Assembly (NCBI RefSeq): GCF_025369935.1
Contig: NZ_CP104467.1
Coordinates: forward strand, 4,905,001-4,969,000
Source of the DNA: Paenibacillus andongensis
GTDB taxonomy: Bacteria > Bacillota > Bacilli > Paenibacillales > NBRC-103111
DNA length: 64,000 nucleotides
Direction of reading: 5' to 3'
The translations under genes and the position numbers were made by a program. The notes beneath the pieces are model-generated. The model ran no database searches, had not been told where the DNA came from, and was given only the letters and a program-made list of their open reading frames with translations. How positions within the stretch are numbered: position 1 is the first letter of the stretch; each line of letters begins with the position of its first letter. Of the stretch, positions 25,822 to 33,698 are shown one piece after another.

Positions 25822-28257
25822 TTACCACTCAATTAAATCCGTCTCCATCACCGATAGACTCGGGTCGGCAGGAACACGGAAGGTTTTAATTTCACAAGGA
25901 CCAAATGTAGCTGTAATTTCCCGATTAAAGTGAGGTAAACGAATGGTCGCTTCGGTCGTTTCTCTCGTTGTCTCGTAAGCGCGGATAATCAGATCGCTGC
26001 CTTCTTCGGCTTTTTTCACTACACTGACGATGATGTTGTCCTTATCTACTGTCAAATAGGAATCTTTCTGTGGAAGCTCTCCCTCATGATAAGTTTCGAT
26101 AATCGTGATCGGACGCTGATTGAGCTCCAGTGCATGCTTGACCGTTCCAGCTTGCTCCCAGCTGCCTTGATGCGGCAGCAGTCTGTAATTAAACGTCTGA
26201 ATGCCTTGATCGATGAAGGAATAGTTCCCCTGAGGCTCGGGAACCACAGGATCATGATGGGCATAAATTGGGCTGCGAATCACCGTCATCGCCAGCTCTT
26301 TATTCATTATGCTATAGCTGTATTTCGCATCGTTCATAAGGGAAACACCATAGGAAGTCCCTCCGTACTCACCGATGTCACGCAAAATACCGCCGTAATC
26401 TACCCAGCTTTGGCCTGGCTCCTCTTCACCATTATGCTCCCGTTCCTTAAAGCCGTATGGGATCTCATATGTCTGTTTCGTAAATACTAAATGAATTGGG
26501 AATACCAATTTTAACATCTTAAACTGCTCACGCCAGTCCACTGTCACTTTGACATCGATATAGTTCAATTGTTTATACATGGTGAAATCCTGCACGATCT
26601 TGGAGCTGCCATAAACACTTGTGACTCGGATGACTGATTTAACTGGGCCATGCTCGACGCGCTGAACGCTCGTCGCCATGAAATCGCCAACCTTATTGCT
26701 AAAATGAAGAACATTATGACTCCAAGTATCAGACTTATCTTCGATAACAACTGGTCTCGCCGCGGGTCCGCGGAACACTTCGTAATTTAATTTCTTATCC
26801 ATTAGGCTGGAGATAAAGCCCGTCTTCGGATCGAATTCCAGGCGGAATCTATCATTTTCCAATGCATAGTCGTTCGCTTTGATAGATTGTAATGCCAATT
26901 TGGGTTCCAGCGAAGCTGTGAGCACCTTATACACCCGATACCCCATGGAGGGCAGCTGGGCAATAAAGCTAAGACGGTATCTGCCGCCAGCCGTTGCCTG
27001 AGATTGCACCAATTGGAAGTGAACCTGCTTGCCGTTCTCATCTACCAATATCGTCGTATCCTTGATGCCGCCAATTTCTAACTCGATATTAACAGTGCTT
27101 TCCCAAGAATGTGGATTAAACACAACGATTGGCTTCATGCCATCTTCCTGTTCAATACCGATTTTCCAGGAAATCGATTGAATTGCATAGTTCAAACCAC
27201 GCTCGGCAATCGTCATCGCTTCTCCGTGCATGTTTCGAGCATCTTCATAAGCCGATTCAAGACTAGTTCCGGCAAGGATATCATGGAATTGGTTAAACAA
27301 AACATTTTTCCATGCACGATGAAAATCTGTTGGATAGGCTTGCCCTGTGATTAATTCAGCCAATGAAGACCATTTTTCTGCAGCAATGAGTTTATTCTCA
27401 GCTTGCCGATTCCAATGCTTAATGCCCGAATGAACGGCATAACAACCACTGGCATGATGCTGAAGATCGTCGTGGACGACTGGAATTGGCAGCTGCATAG
27501 CTTCCATATCGGCGAAAAATTCATTCGGCGCAGCCATCTCCATCGTCGGAAATTCAGGCTGCCCATTCATCCGCTTGATACTGTCGATGTTCTCTTTCGT
27601 CGGACCTCCCCCATGGTTACCAACCCCGTAGAAGACCATTAAGTTGCCAAATGGATCCTTCAGCTCTTCCATACAACGGCGAACATGCTTCTCAAGGTCC
27701 TTGCCCCATGTGCAGTACTCAAAGGGAATCCGGTAAGTAAGCACACGGCTGCCATCATCCGATTCCCAGTGAAATAGACGGCCCGGCAAGCCTTTCTCAT
27801 TCGGCATAGGACGCATAAAAATATAATAAGGCATCCCGCTTTTGAGCAAAATTTGCGGCAGCATGCCGTGATGTCCAAAGCTATCAACGTTATAACCCAC
27901 TTTCGCGGTTACGCCTAATTTCTCCTTGAAATAACGTTGGCCATATAAGCCTTGGCGGACGAACGATTCCCCACCGGGAATGTTGCAATCCGGCTGCACC
28001 CACCAGCCGCCAACGATTTGCCAGCGCCCTTCTCTTACGCGTTCCTTAATTTCTTCAAACATTTTTTTGTCGTTATTTTCGACCCATTCATAGTTTGCAG
28101 CAGAGCTCGAGGTGAAAATAAAATCATCATATTCCTTCATTCGATCGAGAGCCGATCGGAAGGTTGCTTTCGTTTCCTGAAAGCCTTCCTGCCACTGCCA
28201 AAGCCAAACTGGATCCAGATGGGCATTCCCGATCATGTAAAGTTTCTTCTGCTTCAT
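25822..28257 (-). CDS. GH38 alpha-mannosidase (region B, close paralogue of cluster A copy)
   Basis: An 811-residue retaining alpha-mannosidase. His13 and Asp15 in NAHLDPVW and Asp125 in GYNVDSFGH match its paralogue at 8138-10570 position by position. The chosen ATG at 28257 has GGGGAAATT upstream and gives the same N-terminus as the paralogue; the longer frame from 28344 is rejected. No signal peptide. It sits between the MBL hydrolase and the beta-mannosidase, with a 13-bp gap to the latter, so these are co-transcribed. The duplication probably allows different linkages or inducers to be used. Confidence 0.93.
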   Translation of the reverse strand: MKQKKLYMIGNAHLDPVWLWQWQEGFQETKATFRSALDRMKEYDDFIFTSSSAANYEWVENNDKKMFEEIKERVREGRWQIVGGWWVQPDCNIPGGESFVRQGLYGQRYFKEKLGVTAKVGYNVDSFGHHGMLPQILLKSGMPYYIFMRPMPNEKGLPGRLFHWESDDGSRVLTYRIPFEYCTWGKDLEKHVRRCMEELKDPFGNLMVFYGVGNHGGGPTKENIDSIKRMNGQPEFPTMEMAAPNEFFADMEAMQLPIPVVHDDLQHHASGCYAVHSGIKHWNRQAENKLIAAEKWSSLAELITGQAYPTDFHRAWKNVLFNQFHDILAGTSLESAYEDARNMHGEAMTIAERGLNYAIQSISWKIGIEQEDGMKPIVVFNPHSWESTVNIELEIGGIKDTTILVDENGKQVHFQLVQSQATAGGRYRLSFIAQLPSMGYRVYKVLTASLEPKLALQSIKANDYALENDRFRLEFDPKTGFISSLMDKKLNYEVFRGPAARPVVIEDKSDTWSHNVLHFSNKVGDFMATSVQRVEHGPVKSVIRVTSVYGSSKIVQDFTMYKQLNYIDVKVTVDWREQFKMLKLVFPIHLVFTKQTYEIPYGFKEREHNGEEEPGQSWVDYGGILRDIGEYGGTSYGVSLMNDAKYSYSIMNKELAMTVIRSPIYAHHDPVVPEPQGNYSFIDQGIQTFNYRLLPHQGSWEQAGTVKHALELNQRPITIIETYHEGELPQKDSYLTVDKDNIIVSVVKKAEEGSDLIIRAYETTRETTEATIRLPHFNREITATFGPCEIKTFRVPADPSLSVMETDLIEW

Positions 28258-28291
28258 AATTTCCCCTACCTTAACTGATTTTGGCGTGAAC

Positions 28292-29017
28292 TTAATATTG
28301 GAAAGTCTCGTACAAAGGCTTGAACCATGGGTTAAAATAAACACCCAGCTGCTTCCGTGCCTCGGCTACTTTCGTTTTGGCATCGTAAACCAACGTCGGA
28401 GGCAAATGACCGAAGGTCATCAAGTCAAAATCATAGGTCAACAGCTTATCCAGCGAGTGTCCCCATGCGTCTATATTGGAACCGATTCGGGGATGGTAGC
28501 CACCCCACAAGGTATCCCCGGCAACTAAAATTTTATGAATGCCATCCGTTAGGAGAAGGGAAACACTTCCAGGTGAATGACCGGGCGTATGAATGATTTC
28601 TAAGTTGAACCTGCCTACTTGCAGCGTTTCCCCATCCATCAGCTTCCGATGAACCTGCAAAGCAGGAAAAGGCTTATTGTAAATAAACGCTGCTGTTCGT
28701 TCGGGATCGCCTTGCTCCACCTGCTCCAGATCTGCCTCATGAATCCACAACTCAGCGCTGCTTTCCTGTGCCAGCTGTGCAAAGCCAGATACATGATCCC
28801 AATGACCATGAGTAGCTATTACTTTTGTAATCTCTTGCGGCTGCACCCCAAGTTCTCCTAAGTTGCGCTTTAACGCCGGATATCCATCTGCGCCTCCACA
28901 GTCAATTAGCAGAGGTTCTTTGCCAGTAATCAAATAAGCACTCGCATCCCACGGATGAGTCAACTTGTCGCCAGAAACAACATAGAAATCTTCTGCGAGT
29001 TTAACAGCTTTAGTCAT
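28292..29017 (-). CDS. MBL-fold metallo-hydrolase
   Basis: A 241-residue metallo-beta-lactamase-fold hydrolase of the glyoxalase II-like group. The metal motif HGHWDHVSGF near residue 70 (HxHxDH), the later His in HTPGHSPGSVS, and the Asp in LVAGDTLWGG give a complete binuclear site. The ATG at 29017 has AAAGGTGG upstream; GTG 29029 is rejected for lack of spacing. Cytoplasmic, substrate unknown. In the middle of a mannosidase operon it might act on an ester, lactone or acyl substituent of the glycan. Confidence 0.85.
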   Translation of the reverse strand: MTKAVKLAEDFYVVSGDKLTHPWDASAYLITGKEPLLIDCGGADGYPALKRNLGELGVQPQEITKVIATHGHWDHVSGFAQLAQESSAELWIHEADLEQVEQGDPERTAAFIYNKPFPALQVHRKLMDGETLQVGRFNLEIIHTPGHSPGSVSLLLTDGIHKILVAGDTLWGGYHPRIGSNIDAWGHSLDKLLTYDFDLMTFGHLPPTLVYDAKTKVAEARKQLGVYFNPWFKPLYETFQY

Positions 29018-29177
29018 TTGAGGTTCCACCTTTATTAAAAATAACCAGAGACTTGGCCTCAGGTGTCAATTGTTCAACTTCATGCGCAAAAAAGGCAAAA
29101 TAACGCATCCATGTTCCCCTTACGTTCGAAAAAACAGTTACTTCACTAATTAACGAATCCTCGTTCCCTTTGATCAT
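29010..29177 (-). CDS. Possible small protein, 55 aa
   Basis: Between the large GH38 gene and the MBL gene lies a short frame from an ATG at 29177 with AGAGGG about eight bases upstream, overlapping the MBL start by eight bases. The product, beginning MIKGNEDSLISEVTVFSNVR, is not recognised. It contains an aromatic stretch (WMRYFAFFAHEVEQL). Without it there is a 214-bp gap in an otherwise tightly packed operon. It could equally be a leader or a decayed gene. Confidence 0.3.
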   Translation of the reverse strand: MIKGNEDSLISEVTVFSNVRGTWMRYFAFFAHEVEQLTPEAKSLVIFNKGGTSND

Positions 29178-29231
29178 GTCCGAGCCCTCTGTCGTTCCAT
29201 TTCCCCTCGTTCGATCCAATATATGGAAGCT

Positions 29232-32200
29232 TCACACCATTTCAATCCGCACCGTAGATAATCCCCATGGTTGAATCGGGATTCGAATGGAACCGTCGGA
29301 TTCAATCGGCAGCTCACTGCGTTCATTCTCGAGCAGGTCTGTGAGCCAAGCTGCCGCAATCCGTTTCCCAGGAATGAACAGAGTTGGCGATTGCACACAT
29401 CCTGCAATTTCCTGCAGTCTTACAATAAAACCGTTAGCGCGTCTAGCCTTTTTCCAAGTGGTAATAACCGCTTGATCAGTGCTCAGCTCTGCCAATGTGC
29501 CACCAGACTCCCTTGAATAGGGCTCCGCCACTTCACGGAAATCCTGAAAGCTCATCCGCTGCGCGTACATGCTTTGTCTCGTTTGCCATCCCTTGCGGTA
29601 GGCCTGATCCAAAGGCTGCGTCTTACCGCTGGATAAGACATAGCGGAAGCGGATCGTTCCACCCTGTGAGCCTTTATAATTGGTATGCCAGTAATTATTT
29701 AAGACATAGGAGAGTACGGTTCCTCCGCTCAACTTCATCTCCTTAGGCCACTTCCCTTGCACAATATTCCCTACACAGAACAATGGAATATCTGGAGAAG
29801 CGATGTGAACGGCGGCATATTCCTTCTGGACAATGATGCCTGTTTGCAAAGGAATCCATTCTTTACAGCCCCCGGGAAGCTGGTCCTTATCCCAATCTAC
29901 CCAACCAAGCTGAGAATCCGAAAGGACCTGCGCATCCGGCAAATTGCACGGAAATGCAATATAGACGGCTTCCTTATTCAGCCTCTCTTCCTTCGTATAG
30001 CTGTAGCTCACTTCCACTTGCTTGGCGCGATCATGCAGCGTCCATTCCATCTCCAGTTCACCGTAAGGCACTGTGCCTCGCAGCTTGACGGATTGCTCAT
30101 ACGAATATGTGTCCGATGTCATTTCGATGAATGTAAAATTACTCAACACCTGCGGATTACCATCCGGCAAGTCGGCCTGATTGCTCATCAGCCTTGTGCC
30201 TTCCCCGCCCTCCGCATACAATAATTGACCAAACCCCCAAGGACTGGACGCATCAGCAAGCTCCTGATCAAGTGTCTTATCGACCCAGCTCGATACACAC
30301 CCGCGATTCAAATCGATCGTTATCCGATAAGTATCATTTTCCATCGTATACATACTGAGCGTTGATGCCACTTGGTTTGCAGGGTCTGCAGGCTTATCAA
30401 TAACGCTACCAGTTTCCCTAACCTGCAAAAGAAACCGCTGATAGCTGAGCCCCGGTAGATCATCAACCCACAACTCGACAATTGCTTGCGAGGCAAGAAC
30501 TTTGATGTAACGCATCGGGAGCTCTGCTAGCGTCACCGGATGCAAGACGATTTCCTGCGGAGCGATTTCGACCTGCACCTTCCCGCTGAAGGACCAGCTG
30601 TGCGGATTATACACGACAACCTCTCGTCCGTTGTTGTTCCAATTCAAACTGTGCCTCGTTGCCGAAGTATGAAGTAATCGATTCGCCCATTGATAGGCGC
30701 TATCGGCCATATGCTGTTTAACAGCCCATTGATCCTGTTGCAGCAGCGCTTCCGGCTCCGTTGCGCTTAAGAAGGCGCCCCAGGTATGTTCGACATATAG
30801 CAGCAGCTCCCGCCATGCCTTATCATATTGCTTAAGCGGATATGACCATCCCTCATTGTGAATAACAGCGAGTGCTTCCAGCCTTTCAGCAGAGGGCAGC
30901 ATCGCTTGCGCTTTCCTTGTTTGGATAGTGGGCGCAATCGATGATCCAGCACCATCCTCCCAATAAGCGCCTCCGTCTCCTTTGACGGTATGCAGCTTAG
31001 AACCGTACCCATTTTCCACATATTCGAAAAAGTCACTGACATCCGATGCAATTAATTTCGGAAAAGCGTAAACTCGATTCCACTCCTTAACAAAGTCAAC
31101 CGGCTGTGGATCTAAATCTGTATTGTCGGCTTCCTGCCCGTATAATAGAACAGCATCAGGCGCATAATCTTCTCTTTCATATTCTTGCAACCACATATCA
31201 AGGCCACGTTCAGCGGATGTCACCATTGGCGGACTGCCGCATACTTTGCGCAGCTCGCAGTACATTTTGGCTAGCCAGCAAAGAACCCGGCCTCCCTGGG
31301 GGCCTTCCCAATAAAAGGGGGATAGCTTGTGCAGCCCGCCATTCAAACGAAACGGCCCGCGATCCTGATTATTCGCATGAATCAAATACTTGATCCCGCT
31401 GCCTTCCATGATCGCAGGAAGGGAGCTCGTTAACGAAGCTACATCCACAACGGCGTTAACTTTCGGTCTCATCCCTGCCGGCTGAAGTAAATCATTTACA
31501 AATTCATGATTGCGAATTAAATCCTCAAGCCCTGCAATTTGCGTCAACAAATCGGCATAATTGCCTGCTAGGCTAATTTTCCCTGCTTGTAAGGCCTTAA
31601 CTAGCTGCTTGTTTCTTCGGTCATCCCGAGTGGCTGCGTACGTTTCCAGCACCCAGCCTGCATCCAAATGATAAGTAAAGGCTGGTTCTGAGGATTCAGC
31701 TTCTTTCTCAATGAGATCCAAAGCGGTGTCCACATTGCGGCAAAGCCGCTCGGCTACCTCCCATTGTCGGTGGGTGTAGCCAATGTCCGTATGCGCGTGA
31801 GGTGTTATGTACACCTTCCACTTCCTTCTTCGAGTAAAACTGCCTTCCCATTTTACGGGCTTCCCATCCATCTCGCCTTCTAAGAGGTACGTAACCGGAC
31901 CTTCCCCGTCAAAACATTCAAACGTGAATTGAACGTGACCCAAAGCAACGGCGGACATTCCGAATCCATACTCTTTCCTACCGTTCGATCCACTTATTTG
32001 CAAAGTGAAGTCACCATTGGTCAGGCTGGCGGCAAGTTCCAGATATAAGTAGCAAACATTCACGAGCTCCTCTGAAGCTGACCGCTTATAAAGCACTGTA
32101 GATTGAACCTCTACGTGATTCAACACGGCATCTTTCCTTCTCTCAACTGGTGAAAAAGCAAGCTTTTGATAAAGTAACCCTGCTCCATTCGCCATGCGGT

Positions 32201-32723
32201 CCAAGCGTTTAATCGCCTCGATCCGCTCGATAACCATCGTCTCCCCGCCATCATGACAGGTTAGCTCGATGGTGTTCTTCCCACGTAGGAGCAAATGACC
32301 AGGTACGATAACCTCTGCCCTGCCGTCGGCATAAATCGTCGTATGAAGACCGGACTGTAAGGCAATTTCTCCGGATTGAGACGGGGCAGGACGAACATAG
32401 GCAAAGCCGGAAATGCCATTCACCTTGATTTCTAGATAGGAAACTCTTGGCGCAATCACTAAATAGTCAATGGCTAGAACATAGTCCTCGGCAAGCTGTT
32501 CCTCCATATTAAAATGAATCGTATACGGATGCAGCTTGTATCCACTATCGGGGTCTGCTTCACTGGGATGAAACATCGGCCATTTCGTGCCCCGTTCTGC
32601 ACTACATTTGGCGTCAGCATCCCATACAATATCCCCGAGTCGATTAGGATCTTTATAATTATCAAAAAGATCTTCTGCACCGCTTTCCGTCGATCCGATG
32701 CTCCAAATCACCTTTTTATCCAT
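29232..32723 (-). CDS. Large GH38-type alpha-mannosidase, 1163 aa
   Basis: A divergent GH38 member. About 300 residues of beta-rich, galactose-binding-like sequence precede the catalytic domain, which starts with the zinc motif HAHTDIGYTH (His311, Asp313). The nucleophile region reads NAVVDVASLTSSLP, without the FGH seen in the other three copies. A middle helical part and long C-terminal beta domains follow. The start is ATG 32723 with GGGAG just upstream. No signal peptide. It is the longest of three non-identical GH38 genes in this operon. Divergence from the standard motifs suggests another linkage or another sugar. The N-terminal domain may bind the substrate. Confidence 0.82.
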   Translation of the reverse strand: MDKKVIWSIGSTESGAEDLFDNYKDPNRLGDIVWDADAKCSAERGTKWPMFHPSEADPDSGYKLHPYTIHFNMEEQLAEDYVLAIDYLVIAPRVSYLEIKVNGISGFAYVRPAPSQSGEIALQSGLHTTIYADGRAEVIVPGHLLLRGKNTIELTCHDGGETMVIERIEAIKRLDRMANGAGLLYQKLAFSPVERRKDAVLNHVEVQSTVLYKRSASEELVNVCYLYLELAASLTNGDFTLQISGSNGRKEYGFGMSAVALGHVQFTFECFDGEGPVTYLLEGEMDGKPVKWEGSFTRRRKWKVYITPHAHTDIGYTHRQWEVAERLCRNVDTALDLIEKEAESSEPAFTYHLDAGWVLETYAATRDDRRNKQLVKALQAGKISLAGNYADLLTQIAGLEDLIRNHEFVNDLLQPAGMRPKVNAVVDVASLTSSLPAIMEGSGIKYLIHANNQDRGPFRLNGGLHKLSPFYWEGPQGGRVLCWLAKMYCELRKVCGSPPMVTSAERGLDMWLQEYEREDYAPDAVLLYGQEADNTDLDPQPVDFVKEWNRVYAFPKLIASDVSDFFEYVENGYGSKLHTVKGDGGAYWEDGAGSSIAPTIQTRKAQAMLPSAERLEALAVIHNEGWSYPLKQYDKAWRELLLYVEHTWGAFLSATEPEALLQQDQWAVKQHMADSAYQWANRLLHTSATRHSLNWNNNGREVVVYNPHSWSFSGKVQVEIAPQEIVLHPVTLAELPMRYIKVLASQAIVELWVDDLPGLSYQRFLLQVRETGSVIDKPADPANQVASTLSMYTMENDTYRITIDLNRGCVSSWVDKTLDQELADASSPWGFGQLLYAEGGEGTRLMSNQADLPDGNPQVLSNFTFIEMTSDTYSYEQSVKLRGTVPYGELEMEWTLHDRAKQVEVSYSYTKEERLNKEAVYIAFPCNLPDAQVLSDSQLGWVDWDKDQLPGGCKEWIPLQTGIIVQKEYAAVHIASPDIPLFCVGNIVQGKWPKEMKLSGGTVLSYVLNNYWHTNYKGSQGGTIRFRYVLSSGKTQPLDQAYRKGWQTRQSMYAQRMSFQDFREVAEPYSRESGGTLAELSTDQAVITTWKKARRANGFIVRLQEIAGCVQSPTLFIPGKRIAAAWLTDLLENERSELPIESDGSIRIPIQPWGLSTVRIEMV

Positions 32724-32760
32724 ATAAGCTCCCATCCTCAGCCATTTATCACTTAATCAC

Positions 32761-33678
32761 TTAAACAAAATGATCTGCCTTCGCTTTGCTTCCTAAGAAA
32801 TGAATCATTTTATCGATGACCGTGCTTTCAACAGCGGCTCTCCCCTTTTCCAAAAGAGAAGACTCCAATGCTTTGCATTCTTCATTCGTCAGTCTCTCTT
32901 CCCGTCCCAATGCCCCTAGGAAAGATAGCTCCAAATCCGTTGCGATATTCACTTTACTCACACCGCCGCTTGGAAGGCGAATGGCTCCTTCCATCATTTC
33001 GGCAGGTACACCGGAACCGCCATGCAGTACAAGATGTACGGGCGTAAGGGAACGGATCTCTTGCAATCGAGCGACGTCGATCTTAGGCTGTCTGACCATA
33101 TATACGCCATGGGCTGTCCCGCAGGAAACCGCCAATGCATCAATATTCGTTTCATTCACGAAACGTTTCGCTTCCTGAGGATCGGTATACAGCTCCTCGT
33201 CTTTATCCGTTTCCACGAAATCTGTCGTTCCGATCATACCGAGCTCCGCTTCAACGGAAACACCTTTCGCATGGGCATAATCAGCGACCTCTTTGGAAGT
33301 GCTAATATTGTCCTCTAAATTTTTCTCAGAGGCGTCAATCATGACCGAGGTGAAGCCGGCGTCAATCGCAAGAGCGATAGTCTCCAATTCCTTGGTATGA
33401 TCCAGATGCAGGACTAGGGGCACGGTTATTCCTTCCGACACCACTTTCTCATAAAATTCATCGGCAAATTCCTTTGGTGTAATCCCATATCGGATTAGTT
33501 CTTTATGAGATATCTGAACGATGGCCGGAGATTTCATCTTCTCGGCAGCCCTCAAAACGGGCGTAATCATCGGTGTATAGCGAGGGGAAAACGAGCCAAT
33601 TGCAAATCCGTATTTTTCGGCTACCTCTAGGGCTTGTTTGAGCGTAATAACGTTTTTGGGTCTTAATTCAGTGTTCAT
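32761..33678 (-). CDS. Class II ketose-bisphosphate aldolase (region B copy)
   Basis: A 305-residue zinc aldolase, near-twin of 10588-11508. The central block from LHLDHTKELE through DFVETDKDEELYT is almost unchanged, with the same SCGTAHGVY and LVLHGGSGVP motifs. ATG start with AAGGAGAG upstream. It lies between two GH38 genes in the region B operon, so the final step of sugar breakdown is encoded within each cluster instead of relying on the housekeeping enzyme. Confidence 0.9.
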   Translation of the reverse strand: MNTELRPKNVITLKQALEVAEKYGFAIGSFSPRYTPMITPVLRAAEKMKSPAIVQISHKELIRYGITPKEFADEFYEKVVSEGITVPLVLHLDHTKELETIALAIDAGFTSVMIDASEKNLEDNISTSKEVADYAHAKGVSVEAELGMIGTTDFVETDKDEELYTDPQEAKRFVNETNIDALAVSCGTAHGVYMVRQPKIDVARLQEIRSLTPVHLVLHGGSGVPAEMMEGAIRLPSGGVSKVNIATDLELSFLGALGREERLTNEECKALESSLLEKGRAAVESTVIDKMIHFLGSKAKADHFV

Positions 33679-33698
33679 GGTGATCTCTCCTTTTTTAT

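Noticed and set aside
29174-29407. 77-codon minus-strand frame over the end of the large GH38 gene
   Set aside because: Mostly overlaps the GH38 C-terminus in another frame.
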